NCBI GenBank assembly: GCA_964019135.1 | Contig: OZ025260.1 | Span: forward strand, 31,366,254 to 31,430,253 | From: Arenicola marina | Taxonomy: Eukaryota; Annelida; Polychaeta; Arenicolidae | DNA length: 64,000 bases | Reading direction: 5' to 3' | Shown here: positions 32,281-44,058 of the stretch, piece by piece | Layout of the letters: the number at the start of each line of letters is the position of its first letter | How positions within the stretch are numbered: the first letter of the stretch is position 1 | Position numbers and translations under genes: made by a program | Notes under the pieces: model-generated | Seen by the model: only the letters and a program-made list of their open reading frames with translations | Databases searched by the model: none | What the model was told of the DNA's origin: nothing

Positions 32281-33879
32281 GCTTTATTTTCTCTCGATGT
32301 GCCTAAGACTTCTAAAACTGAAAAATTATCTATCCTCAAAACGAGAAAGTGCTCCATTTGACCTGACTGTTAGTGTCTGTCATTGTCAACAATTTGCCAA
32401 TGGATGACCCCAAAAACTTATTTGTTCTCTCCATATTGTCAACCTATGAAACGTTATACCTTCGAGTTACTTACAAGCAACAATCAGTCACTTGCCGCTA
32501 GAAAGCCAGAACAATATTTCACAGAGGATTTCCAGGTAAGGATAAAAGGCCGTTGAGTATACTTATAAGTGGAGTGTGCGTTTCGGGTATCACAAGCAGC
32601 AAACGTTAATTAGCGGTATCCTTTCTAGTGATACATTTCCAGCGAGCATTGAAGAGTAATAGTACAATAGTCTATACTTAGCTAACTATACTCAAATAAG
32701 CATATCTATATGTGCCGCCTAAATGACCCTGTTTTTGCCTTGTTTCTCTCGATGTGGTATGCCAGATTGAAAGCTCACTGAATTATCCCTCATATACTTT
32801 AACTGCCATGACCACCAGTGTCTATTTTCCATGCCTTTTCTAACCGAAATTTCTCTTCCAATGACCACAAAACCTAAACGACATCAGATTGAAACACATG
32901 TTGAGGCCGGTCATCTCTAACGATGCGTGATAAACAATAACGGTCAAGAGTCCTGAAGTCTTGGGTGCATGACTAATGGCACTCTGGTTTTATGGGAACC
33001 GAAAACGGCATATGACGTACCGTTCTTTCAATCCCATCTGGCAAAAAATTGCATACTCATAAAAGGCAGGTTAATGAATGCTATTCCCGGTTACAGCGAT
33101 ATGCATCAGCGTTACTCAAGCTCGAGGTGACAAAGGGCACACTGCTATGAGCAATGCAACCTACGACATTGTTTAAGCACTTGTTCGTGGAACATTGAAG
33201 TCCCATGCCATGACAGAACCAGCGAACACAGAAATGCGATGGCGAGATTACCGCTATCGTGATCTGTATGTGGTATCCTAGGTCTCTATACTTTTGCAAA
33301 GCACTGTAGTTTTCCTCGCGTGCGTTGCTAAAGCAACTATAGCGGTGATGTCACCGCCTCTGTTTTAAGTGAGTCAGCGAGGGAGCAGCCATCGGGAGAG
33401 GGTATGTTTTTAGGACAGACAGATTTATGAGTTATAGGATATACCGCTTCGCGGAGCAAGAGGCTGGCAGCAAGTTAAGAAACTGCTGCCAGGTAGGTCA
33501 CGCACCGTTATCGGAGTTGTGACTTGTTTTAATTCAGGTTTTAAATAAATCATCGAAACTTTGACCACTGCGTTTCGCCTCATTGCCTTCGCCATCACGA
33601 GCCAAGACCGTCTCGGTACGAACGCCCAGTTTAGGGTTGTCTAACTTAAGTTCATCGATATTAAATTAACACAACGAGAAGTAAATCAAAGTAAAAAAAG
33701 ACATTCCATTCGGAAATATCACAGGTACACTGCGACTGACAGCAAACTCTTCTTTGAAGGAAAGGAGGTGCTGCACAAATCGATTCATTCTAAGATCGAA
33801 AAATACCAGTTTTATAAAATGAAAGGACTTCGTGCGAAGAGAATACTCATAAAAGGTTAGAAACAACGATGTTGGTCTC
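32281..33879. other. No gene recognised
   Basis: No protein motif on either strand. Around 33350-33640 an AATAAATC and a T-rich stretch resemble the end of an LTR, but no partner LTR was found. Confidence 0.4.
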
Positions 33880-34500
33880 TCGGTACCAACAGTTCACGCG
33901 GTGTTAAAAAGAAGTGCATTACACCAGCGTCTCAACGAGAAATTCACCAGTGTCGTCCCGTATAAACCTGTGGTATCACATCATGTCATTGACGTAATGC
34001 AGGTTGACCTCATTGATATGAGCCATAGAAAAATACGATTCGAAGACACAATGTATCGTTACATTTTGACAGTCCTAGACGTCCAGATATGACCTTCGTC
34101 CATTAGGAAACAAATCAAGTCTGTTAGCTGCGAGAGAAATAAAGGACATTTTTGATACGTGTGCAGACCCAAAGAAGATCCAACACGACCAGGGATCGGA
34201 ATTTCGTGGAAAGCTGTCTCGACTTCTTCAAGCAAGAAAAATAGCCGATGTGTCAGGACGACCCTACCATCCTCAGAGTCAGGGCAAAGTGGAAAGGAGT
34301 CGCCGCACGCTTCGCACGAAGATGAAGCTTGATCTCCTTCGCACTAAGAAACATGGTGTTAACTGGCCAGAAGAGTTGGACAAATACTCTCGCGTAATGA
34401 ACGCTAATTGGCCGGCAGACACCGTTTCAAGTATTGTGTGGAAGGAAGTCTCATGCCGCAATAAAGTCCATGAATTACGTATGAATTACATATGATCTCA
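33880..34500 (+). pseudogene. DDE integrase-core remnant (KRBA2/Ginger-like)
   Basis: The first part reads LHQRLNEKF, then VDLIDMSH (first Asp) and YRYILTVLDV. After a frame change near 34085 it continues DLRPLGNKS, IQHDQGSEFRGKL (second Asp) and VSGRPYHPQSQGKVERS (Glu). All three DDE residues survive. The HPQSQGKVERS and GVNWPEEL motifs resemble the integrase-like domain seen in KRAB-A-domain-containing protein 2-like and Ginger-type proteins rather than the Gmr1-like element in this window; the family call is tentative. No zinc domain or transposon ends were found. Confidence 0.6.
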
Positions 34501-34820
34501 AATTCAGTTTCTAAAAATGGATTTTGTGATCTGCCCTTGTTTTGATGAGAAATTTGCATCTGTTTTTGCTGGGGCTTTTCATCGGGCGTCAAGCTTCCAG
34601 TTCATCATCCATTGTGGTTGTGACCTGTTTCAGACAAGCTCACCTATTGCTCATGATTGGCATTGCCTGCGATTGTCGATTTCGTAACAGAAGGACGATT
34701 GTTTAACAGACAAATTGTTTGGTCCCCTTGAGTCAATCGCAATTTATCAGCTCGCTGAAATAGTTCATTCGTGAAAATTAATGTACAATTTAGACAATAG
34801 AATGACGTCATAGAAGTACG
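34478..34820 (+). repeat. Direct repeat, copy A (~340 bp)
   Basis: It shares with 35080-35415 the blocks CATCGGGCGTCA, CTTCCAGTTCATCATCCATTGTGG, CATGATTGGCATTG, GCGATTGTCGATTTCGTAAC, CAATTTATCAGCTCGCT and CAATTTAGACAATAGAATGAC (with changes). Non-coding. It could be a decayed LTR pair or a tandem duplication. Confidence 0.75.
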
Positions 34821-35079
34821 TTAAGTGTCATTATACCGACGATGCTTATCATTTGAAGGTGGAATATGATGCAATCGTGCAAATTATTGGATACTAAAAC
34901 GATATGATATGCAGCGATATTGTGATCGGGTTTACAACAAGGAATGTGAAGTGCGTTGTTGATGGATAGGAAACGCTTTGCAAAATGAGTTTTGTAAGAT
35001 TCACGAGGGAAAAAATGATTTCTTGGTGTGATAACTGAAGGATATAAGGAAATGTCGGTATGTATTTTGCATAAGAATT

Positions 35080-35415
35080 ACACATGATCTCAATTTCAGT
35101 TTCCAATTTTGGATATCGTGTTCTACGCTTGTTTTAAAGAGAAATGTAAATTTCAGTTTTTGCTAGAGCATTCCATCGGGCGTCACGCTTCCAGTTCATC
35201 ATCCATTGTGGTTGTGACATGTTTCAGAGAAGCTCCCTTACTGGCCATGATTGGCATTGACTGCGATTGTCGATTTCGTAACATTGAAGGAAGATTGTTC
35301 AACTGGAATATAGTTTGGTCTCATTAAGTCAAACTCAATTTATCAGCTCGCTAAAACAGTACATTCTTGAAAATTAATATACAGTTTAGACAATAGGATG
35401 ACTTCATAACTGTAC
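35080..35415 (+). repeat. Direct repeat, copy B (~340 bp)
   Basis: Partner of 34478-34820 in the same orientation, spaced about 600 bp start to start, and about 80-85% identical by eye. The 260 bp between them has no counterpart and no coding frame. Confidence 0.75.
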
Positions 35416-37310
35416 TTTCCGTTTATATAAGGTTGCTCAGGCTTTGTGGAACATGTTCTAAATAAGGTTTGCTGCATATATTCTACATATGGTTGCTTGA
35501 TGTTTGCTGAATATGTTTTAAATAAGGTTGCTGCACAAGGAAGCAGCGCAGATAAAACGTACAATAATTCCTTTTTGACTGTCAGTAGTAGACGTTGGTC
35601 GTTATTATGCTTAGTTTAGCCTCATTGTTGTTCTGACGAACACTTCTTTATGTGCTGTGTGGGCGTTCCTGCACTGCGGATAAAAGCATTTATGTCATTA
35701 TCTTGCGCGTGGCCGATTTATATATTCGGTTAGACTTTACAACATTCGAGTGTTCAGTTTGTTAAGACTGTCAGAGGAGGATATGAAGCTATTTTGTATA
35801 ACCACCCGTTGTCTTCGCAATCATTTCTCTCTGTTTTGTGTTCATATCATCGAGGTACGGGTGGGTGATTCATAAATGTAGTCACATTTTGCAATTATGC
35901 CTCATGAAGTGTTTAGTTCATTTTGACTTTCAGATGAGACAGCATTTGGCCATATATTGTGTGCAATCACATCGTTATCCCAAAAAGGAAAGCTACTCTC
36001 TGTTTTATGTTGCGATTCTTCACTGTGACTAAATACATCTTACTATTTTACAGAAAGCTCAAGTTATTTAGATAGAACTTTCTTTGTTATGTTCGAGTTA
36101 AATGCTGCGGAATCACTGACCAACTAAGCAATCCACATACCTTCGTTTGGTAGAATTAGAACTTCTCTCATTTATCATGATATTAAATCGTAATTAGAGA
36201 GACCCAAATTTACTTCGCGTTAGCCGAAACTTTGGAAACGGTTTTGCCGGCACAGAACAAATCAAACCACTTGGACCAATGCATTTTCCGACTGAAGCAT
36301 GTGTCGGCATTCAAGCTAACAGGTAAACTGATGTGTAGGTGTCCCGCGGAATGCCCGCGGCCGCATGGTAGAAGCGGGAGGCAATATCGATAATGGCAGC
36401 TACCCTATACCTGAGAATACAGGGCACGCTCAAATACAAAGCAACCCACGAAGATGCATGATGGATGTAACGAGGCTTGATTGATCCAAAGAGGGGAACC
36501 CCCTACATTACAGCCGTAAAACAGACACCTTTATACGTTATTAATACGTCATATAGTGAGGTAAGAGATTAACATCCAGGTATTCATTTTTATCATTCGT
36601 GACTCAATGTTTGACGTAGGTAAAAAATAAGTTTGTACGTTTGTGAAAAATAAGTTTTTACGTTTGTGAGCTGAATCCGATTTTTTTTACGTTTGAGACA
36701 ATTTTAGTTTTACGTTTGCGGCCAGGCAATTTTTATCTTTGTGATCCACTTGTTTTCACGTATGTGATTTTTCACGTTTGTGATCCATAGTGTTTTTACG
36801 TTTGTGGTCGTTTTTACGTTTGTGGTTCCCACAGGGTCCACGCCTTGAACAACGGCGTTTAGTGGGCGGTGCACCCCCCCCCCCCCGTCCTCGCCCCACA
36901 CACGCACTGGATCAGGCCCCATTGGGACAATAAACACAACGCAACGCATCAACACTCGCAAATTGGGTGTCAATTTTGGGCCATAATTGGGCGACTAAAA
37001 GGACAGAAGCATGGCGTTGGAATTGGACCATAAAGTCGATCTATCGGCCATTATTGCGATGAACAGGGAAAGAACTATGGGGAACAGGGGCACACCAAGG
37101 AGTGACATATAGAAATAGGCCACACGCCGCAGACTTGATGGTGCTATAAAGGTTCAATGTATGTAGTCAACCCCCCCTTTGAGGTAAGAATAATTTATCA
37201 GATGCAAAAAAATAAACATAGTAAAGTAAGTAAATAAGTAAGACCAAGCGGATCCAGGGAAGGGAGGGCCTTGATTTGTTTTTGCTGGATCTCCCATATT
37301 ATTGTTTGCA
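35416..37310. other. No gene; contains a degenerate TTTTTACGTTTGTG repeat
   Basis: No protein motif is recognised. About 36600-36840 is a degenerate tandem array of TTTTTACGTTTGTGG. A C run occurs near 36876. Confidence 0.45.
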
Positions 37311-37319
37311 CATTAAGGC

Positions 37320-37845
37320 AGATTAAGAACAGTTTATCAGTCTTATCTGTTCGGCCCCGCGTTCGGCACACCAGGTCATGTCATCGCTTTTATAAAGAGT
37401 TATAATCGGTTCACATTCAGTAGTTACGTAATATATTCTGTACAATATATATTCCTGAGTTAGATTTTTAATATCTCTAGACAAAAGAGATTGCAGGAAG
37501 ATAATTATTTCCGGACTGAAGAACCTCAGCAAACCGGGGAATTCTACGGCTTTCCGGCTACGCACAACGTAGTGAAAGGCATTACATTCGCCGGTTTCCA
37601 TGTATATTATATACCACCTTCTCGTTCTTAAGGTGGTATTCTCGACCTTAAAATGATGTCCTTTGATAATCAGGATATTTATCTCTGCAAAGTGGATTTT
37701 TTTGTTTAGAAAACACCATGTTAACCTGATAAATAATAAACTGTTAAGACTTGTGCAGTAGTAACTCCGTACTCGCCATTTGCGTGTTATGCAGCGCAGA
37801 GCGAGTTACCAGAATTACTCCAAAAACGTGCGAGCCAGAACTTCC
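37320..37845 (+). repeat. Segmental repeat shared with 15150-15700
   Basis: Same blocks and order as the copy at 15150-15700. A small internal duplication (CTCGTTCTTAAGGTGGTATTCTCG) distinguishes it. Non-coding; class unknown. Confidence 0.65.
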
Positions 37846-38429
37846 ACTAAACAGGCCTATTAATTCAACCTCACCTTCATTCATTTTTGCAATATCCTAA
37901 AACATATTGCACATGATGCAGTTCCATTCACTGCAAGAGTCACTTAGCAAGCAAAAGCTAAAGGAAAGACAGCACGCTTTTTATGAAATATAGTCTGCAT
38001 TGTTTGTTCCTATAGCGTCCAATGGCAACTATTGTCATGCAACTTTTCACACATTGTCCTTCTTTTAGCTTGCTTGATGACCAAAGTTTGTGATGAATAC
38101 TATTTTATCGTGCGCAATATTATTTAGGTATTCCAGAAAGAATTAGTCGCAAAAAAACAAGGTACTGTTGAATAGAAATCGGCCCAAGATGTGTTGACAT
38201 ACATTAGGGATGAGAGGGGTACAAGCCCGGGGGAGGGGTGGAGGACTTCCAGTCGTTGACGTTAAGATTCCCGCTTTTTGAGACCACCCATTTTGAAGTC
38301 CCCCCCCCCTACCAACCAATTTACAGACCACGTCCGGGGGGGGGGGGGGGGGGTACGCCTCTTTGAAAGGGGATGCATTATACAGGAAAATATTAATGAG
38401 AGTTACGGACGTATGGGTTAAGTGGCGAC

Positions 38430-38895
38430 CGGATTTTTGAAAATGTTTTTGTAGTCATATACAAATACATTTACAAGCCTCTTCATTTCAGTCAAATACA
38501 AAACAGATAGAACATTATGTATTTCAGCCAAATACAAGTTACATGTACGAGATGTAAACTAATCATGATACATTGACAAAACATAACAATGTTCACAGAT
38601 ACTTTAAAAATGCATGTAGCAATCGTTCTAGCCTTGACTAGAGGGATCACCTCTTTAGCCGGAGCGGTAAAGTTTGAGATCGGAAGGTCGTGAGTTCGAC
38701 TCCCACCGGGGACCAAACAGGCCCCATCCGCTATATAGATTAAATAACCACAAATATACGGTAATAATAATAATATCATGCTGTGATTTCCTTATGCTTA
38801 ATCCCCATTTAAGAGCTTTGTTGCAGACCTATTGTCCATATCATTATATTACCTCTCTCAGGTCCACAAGATACGAAATCTCTAAACTTATTATT
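38430..38895 (+). mobile_element. tRNA-headed SINE-like repeat, split copy (left part)
   Basis: The tRNA-like head at about 38635-38715 has CTAGAGGGATCACC (A-box region), AGCCGGAGCGGTAAAG and GGTCGTGAGTTCGACTCCC (B box). The body follows with CTTATGCTTAATCCCCATTTAAG and GGTCCACAAGATACGAAATC. It breaks off near 38895, where a LINE fragment begins, and resumes at about 39790. The adjoining 38430-38550 resembles 10910-10960. Confidence 0.6.
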
Positions 38896-39790
38896 TTAAT
38901 GTATAGATGGGAAATTTGGGGTTTTAAAGGAAGTAACTACATAGAAACAGTACAAACCAGGTTTTGCAAATGTGTTAAACATTGGTTAAAATTGTGCAGC
39001 ATGCTACAGGACAGATTACATCGAAAATGTTATGATATGTTACTAGAATTGGATATGGCGGGTAGACGAAACTGGGTGACCGAAGTAAAACATCTTTTAT
39101 CAATGTACGGATTTGGGGATATATGGTGTCAACAAGGAGTAGCGGATGAGAATATATTTTTGTTTATGTTCAAGCAGAGACTTGACGTTTGTTATGATCA
39201 ACACTGGCATAGCGATGTTAAAAACTCACCTAAGTTAAGATATTTTAAGCAATTGAAAACATCTTATGGTTTCTCTGAGTACCTTAGTCAACTATCTAAT
39301 AGTAACCAGCGAATAGCTACGGCAAAATTTCGATGTGGCAGCCCTAGACTAAGAATAGAAAGTGGACGTTGGATAAATATATAGCGTGAACATAGAATCT
39401 GTCAATTGTGTAACTCTGGGGAAATAGAAACAGAGGAGCATTTTCTGTTTAAATGTAATTTATATGAGGATTTTCGAAAAAGTGTATGTTGAAACATATT
39501 TTGGATAGGAATGTTATTGTGGAAAGAGACATTGTTAAACTACTAAATAGTAAATTTGTAAGCATTCTATGGGATATTATTAATTATATATTTTTGGCTG
39601 AGCAAAAGAGAAGTAAGATTTTGTTGGACATTTAAGGGGCACACCACGCATATTGTGTTTACAGGTTTACAGGTTTACAACAGTTACGTGACATTGGCGG
39701 GAGGCTTTTAAATCACTGTTTATCTAATTTATTTTTTCAAATATTACTGTATTCATGAATTGTTCTGACGAATAAAGTTATTATAACAGT
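38895..39790 (+). pseudogene. 5'-truncated LINE: C-terminal end of ORF2
   Basis: The open frame reads MYRWEIWGFKGSNYIETVQTRF, VKHWLKLCSML and an uninterrupted stretch to 39384. Another stop-free piece in the same direction contains ICQLCNSGEIETEEHFLFKC, the Cys/His motif at the end of CR1/L2-type ORF2 proteins. The 3' end is TGACGAATAAAGTTATTAT. RT and endonuclease are absent, as expected for a 5'-truncated insertion. It is a different lineage from the LINE at 48-53 kb. Confidence 0.65.
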
Positions 39791-39905
39791 TCACTATAAA
39801 TTCTTGTATCAGTGATCATTCGATATCTTCAAATTCCGATGTTTGCTTATGTTCGATCAGAGACAAGGGAAATATATCAGTTCCGCAAGATACGGGCAAG
39901 ATACG
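39790..39905 (+). repeat. SINE-like body, right part
   Basis: Resumes the body with GTATCAGTGATCATTCGATATCTTC, GATCAGAGACAAGGGAAATA and CAGTTCCGCAAGATACGG, as in the unsplit copy at 23770-23880. Confidence 0.55.
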
Positions 39906-40540
39906 GGCGTATTTGGACCGATTCTGTTGTTCTGTTATTAGAAAACGCCACTCCGCGCGTTCGATTGGTCCCTGTTCTTGTTCCGGAACTACCAGACCTT
40001 ACTCGATCCCATCCTCCCTCGAAGCAGAACAGTAAACAAGAACAAGGGAAAATGGCCGCAGAGCATCCTGCGATCTGCACGAAGCGGGCCTAGGGTCTCA
40101 GGCAGACTTGAGCCTTGCAAGCGGAAGAAGCCGCGCGGGTGCCTAATACAGGAGGGTGGGTGGTGTGGGTGGGGGGGGGGGGGGGAGGGTCCTGTTCCTA
40201 GATCACGAAGAATAAATTTCTTTATTCCCAGGTCACGATTAATTAAAAAGGATAACTCTTAGTATACACAGGAAGGGTGGATACATGATATAAATTATCG
40301 ATATCCCGATTCACGGTTATTCAATATTAAAATTCCCAGTTCTCGAGTACCGAAAATCCTTGATCACGACGGTCGGCTAATACACCATTCCCAGTTCACG
40401 AAGAATTATTTGCCTCATTCCCAGTTCGCAAAGAAATGAAAATCCTATTCCAGTGGAACGGAAATACCACTTGTCCTCCCACCCAATACAGGGCAAGGGG
40501 TCTTGGGACAGATAGTTAAATATATTATTTAAGGCATACC
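39906..40540. other. No gene recognised; G-run-containing spacer
   Basis: It holds a G run near 40170 and several short 'TTCCCAGTTCACGAAGAAT' motifs (about 40200-40440) that recur loosely at 42180-42220 and 3530-3670, probably from one G-rich dispersed repeat. No conserved protein. Confidence 0.4.
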
Positions 40541-41437
40541 TACTAAAGTCAAAGTCATAAATGCCGTAGCGTGTCGTTTCGGCCCATATTTTCCACGAAT
40601 TGTCGCGATCGCTCTAAATATCACTGACGTGAGAAAGCAACACCGTGCAATTGATACCAAACTTACGTGTGTACTGCGAGGTTATCCTTTTTTTAAGACA
40701 CAAATAATATTTCTCCATGCTGACACTCCATAGGGTCTGTAAGTGACGTCACAGACAGCGCGCGCTCACCTCTAGAAACAACCATTCTGGGTACAACGCG
40801 TCAGCGGGTCCCTATACTTTACTATGGGCCTCAAACTAGACTCACTGATGTTTGAGATATGAATGCAATGTTAGATTTGAAAACCATATGGAATAAATGT
40901 TTGGGGGTGTACCTTCATACTCGTACTAGTTTTAATTCGCAAGACGCTGGTTTTCTGTGCGTTTCACGCCATTACAAAGAGCCCCCTATGCTTTGTATAT
41001 AGGGCGGTGAAGTGTCATGTACCCAAAACCGGATTCGCTGGAGGTTAGCGCGCGCTGTCCGTGATGTCACTTACAGACCCTATTGCCAACAGACACTTTG
41101 TCGCAAATAGACTAAATCACAGACAATGAAATGCTCTATAGTTGCCATGGCGCGCGTGGCTGGTACAAATAGAGCATCTATTGTTCAGAGCACGTTCGGC
41201 GCCATGGCAACTACGTCATCTTACGACGTTTGCTGCAAATGGAGTGTCAGTATGGAGAAATATTGTTTGTGTCTTAAAAAGGATAACATCGCAGTACACA
41301 CATAAGTTTGGTATCATTAAAATTGCACGGTGTTGCTTTCTCGTCAGTGATTTTTAGAGCGATCGCGACAAATTCATGGAAAATATGGGCCAAAGCGACA
41401 ACGCTACGGCATTTATGACTCTGACTTTAGTAGGCAA
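40540..41437. mobile_element. Foldback element with ~190-bp inverted arms
   Basis: The left arm (about 40540-40732) reads CCTACTAAAGTCAAAGTCAT...ATGCTGACACTCCAT. The right arm (about 41238-41437) is its reverse complement, including GTGTCAGTATGGAGAAATATTGTTTGTGTC. A second MITE sits at the inner edge of the left arm. The remaining middle part has its own short inverted pair (TAGTTGCCATGGCGC/GCGCCATGGCAACTA). No coding potential. Confidence 0.8.
40733..41083. mobile_element. 351-bp MITE nested in the foldback element
   Basis: The termini AGGGTCTGTAAGTGACGTCAC and the near-complement GTGATGTCACTTACAGACCCT extend inward through GACAGCGCGCGCT, about 35 bp in all. TA is possible as the target duplication. 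The interior has no protein. Confidence 0.75.
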
Positions 41438-41439
41438 TT

Positions 41440-42640
41440 TATCTCATGAGACTATTGTCAGCTGATTTTAGTAATACACATTCTTTTCTGTGCTGTTCAT
41501 TATAGAATATAATGCATTTCATACGGTCACATATTTTCATAGAGACAAATTTAATTGGCATAAACACCATGTAAAAACAATGTATTAGTTATAATGGCTT
41601 ACATCTCGTTATTATCCGTTACCACATATTCCATGTATATTTTTAAACACTACAAATAAGTTATTTTTACGGATGTCCGTAAACCGACGGTAAGAACATT
41701 ACTTGCCATTTCTACTGTCGGGAAAACCAAAATCACGCATGTTGATTGTTAATTGAGCGGGTTACACCTGACAACGCTCTTTCACACTTTTACGACGGGT
41801 AGGATAATCTTGCACTGAATTGCCCATATGCGGAATTCATGGCTAACTACAACGCCGGGGATTCGCTTCAAACGAGTCCTGGCTTCAAACGATAGTGCTG
41901 CTAAGTTACAAGCGCATGCAACGCAGCAGCTGATGGCTGATTAGATTATTTGCTGCTGCCCTCGAGAACGTCAACCAAGAGATCATCGTTAAGTCTTTCA
42001 AAGTCCAAAAATACGGCAACTTACCCTGTCTCTGCAATCACCAGCATTGAAGTGCGCCAGAACAATCGAGGCATTGTTTCTAAGGTTTGACAAGGTGTCT
42101 GAAAACATACATAGATCTATGCCTGAACAAAAACATGCTTTGGGTGGCCAAAAAAGGGGGGGGGGGGAGGGTCGTGTTCCCAAATCACGAAGAAATTTCT
42201 TTATTCTCAAGTCACGATGCATTAAATGGAAAACTCCCTGCATACAATGGAAGGGGCGGACACGTGATATAAATTGGCGAATTTCCAACCTCTTGCCCCC
42301 CCCCCCCCCCTTCTCTGTCCCCTCTCCCGGCCTCTCTCCGGTTCTCCCTCCTTCTCTCTCGTATTGACCATTCTCTCTCAAATTGTTAACTTTGCTGGTT
42401 TTGTAGGGCGTGCGGAAACATGCCTAAAAAGATCATGCCTGGAAGCTTGATAAAAAATTATAAGAAGCTTATGATATATAGAATAATAGCACCAATGTCC
42501 TTCACCTAGAAGAAAAACATAGTGCCCTTAACAAATATATTAGTTCAGATTTAAAATTCGTGCATCTTCTCAGCAACATCTTCATTCAAGAGTTCCTCGC
42601 TGAGCATGCAATTAGAGAGCTAGTTTTTCCGTCGCCGTCC
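41440..42640. other. No gene recognised
   Basis: A G-rich dispersed repeat lies at about 42140-42320 (G run, 'TCACGAAGAAATTTCTTTATT', C run). A donor-like GTAAGT on the minus strand near 42024 has no supporting exon. Confidence 0.4.
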
Positions 42641-42644
42641 TAGG

Positions 42645-42950
42645 CTGGTGTGGGTGTAATCACAGGCAGGCTGGTTCCCGGCCTGGCGTGGGTGTAATCA
42701 CAGGCAGGCTGGTTCCCGGCCTGGTGTGGGTGTAATCACAGGCAGGCTGGTTCCCGGCCTGGTGTGGGTGTAATCACCTGCAGGCTGGTTCCCGGCCTGG
42801 TGTGGGTGTAATCACAGGCAGGCTGGTTCCCGGCCTGGTGTGGGTGTAATCACAGGCAGGCTGGTTCCCGGCCTGGTGTGGGTGTAATCACAGGCAGGCT
42901 GGTTCCCGGCCTGGTGTGGGTGTAATCACAGGCAGGCTGGTTCCCGGCGA
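42645..42950 (+). repeat. 38-bp minisatellite, 8 copies
   Basis: The unit contains GGTGTGGGTGTAATCACAGG and CAGGCTGGTTCCCGGCCT. Copies are almost identical, with single changes in copies 2 (GGCG) and 4 (CACCTG). Confidence 0.9.
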
Positions 42951-43089
42951 ATCGCCGTGCGCCATTAATATTCCTATAACAGAAAACAAATCATTCGATT
43001 GGCCGTGCTGTTCTTGGAACAAAAACCCTCTGCGCATCGCGATGTTCCTGTCCTCCAACTCCCAATCGAATACGCCCTTAGGTGATTCG

Positions 43090-43960
43090 TTTTAATTGAC
43101 CATTTTCTTTTGGGGGGATGAATCCTTTTATTAAGACCATGTAGTTTTTATTTTGAAATAATTTTTAAATTTTACAGTTTACATATATATACATATAATA
43201 ATATAATATATTCAGAGATATTAACCGATGCACTTAGCGCTGTCAGTAATAAATGAGTTGTCAACAAGCTTCAATACAGCCATGTATTATAAATTACGAC
43301 AAAGCGTGCAAAAACGGCTTTGCTCAACCGCATTATCAATGAACTATCTATTACAAATGATCGACCTCTAGGAGACAAAAGGAATCGTCAAAATATCCAG
43401 ATACCTACTTCCTAGCAGTAAAAAGTGACGATGCAGACCAAATTCAGGCAAGATTGATAATTGTATTCCGTCTGAAATAGGATCTAGCCTTAAGGTGCAT
43501 GTTGCGGGGTCACTGTCTTACTTACTAACAGTATCTGACAACTAACATCTCGCAAAAATGAAACGCGTTGTGACGCAACCACCTCTGCAACAAATTATTT
43601 AGCATAAAGCGATTTTCTCTAGATGAATGGTCTAAGGACATGCCACTAGGGGTCGCCATGTCCGATTTCGGGATCCAGTTACGTATTTCCCGAACATGAA
43701 ATCACCGGTTTCATCCAATCTGTAATGACTTGCATTTGACCAGAATTAGAGACGATCAATTAATCCACCCTTTTGTTTCATTTTAAAAAAATCGTCTTAA
43801 ATTCTTAGGTCTTTAAGTCTTAAATAAGAAAGAAAAGAGCCGAATTTTGCATTTGACGCTCTCATTCGGTAACGCTAAGAAAACTTTACTCGGTTTGTCA
43901 GTCAGCTAACTCTAGATCTATTTCACAATATGAAACTGTAAAAGTCTGGTTTGCTCCAAA
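43090..43960 (-). repeat. 3' flank duplicon of receptor copy 6
   Basis: The reverse complement matches 22850-23760 downstream of copy 2 almost end to end. Together with the receptor sequence this makes an inverted segmental duplication between about 22 kb and 44 kb. Confidence 0.75.
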
Positions 43961-44058
43961 AAATACTTGTTTTGATAGAAATTATGATTAATGTGACTGT
44001 TTTGCAAGAATAGCGACATTTGCACTCGGGTAAAAGAAAGAACATGTTCACCGTTGAG

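Noticed and set aside
33340-33660. Solo LTR
   Set aside because: Only an AATAAA-like signal and a T-rich stretch; no partner and no defined ends.
38635-38715. Functional tRNA gene
   Set aside because: A and B boxes are present but no full cloverleaf could be drawn and the sequence continues into a repeat body found elsewhere; it is a SINE head.
42645-42950. CRISPR array
   Set aside because: Head-to-tail 38-bp minisatellite without unique spacers, in a eukaryotic context.
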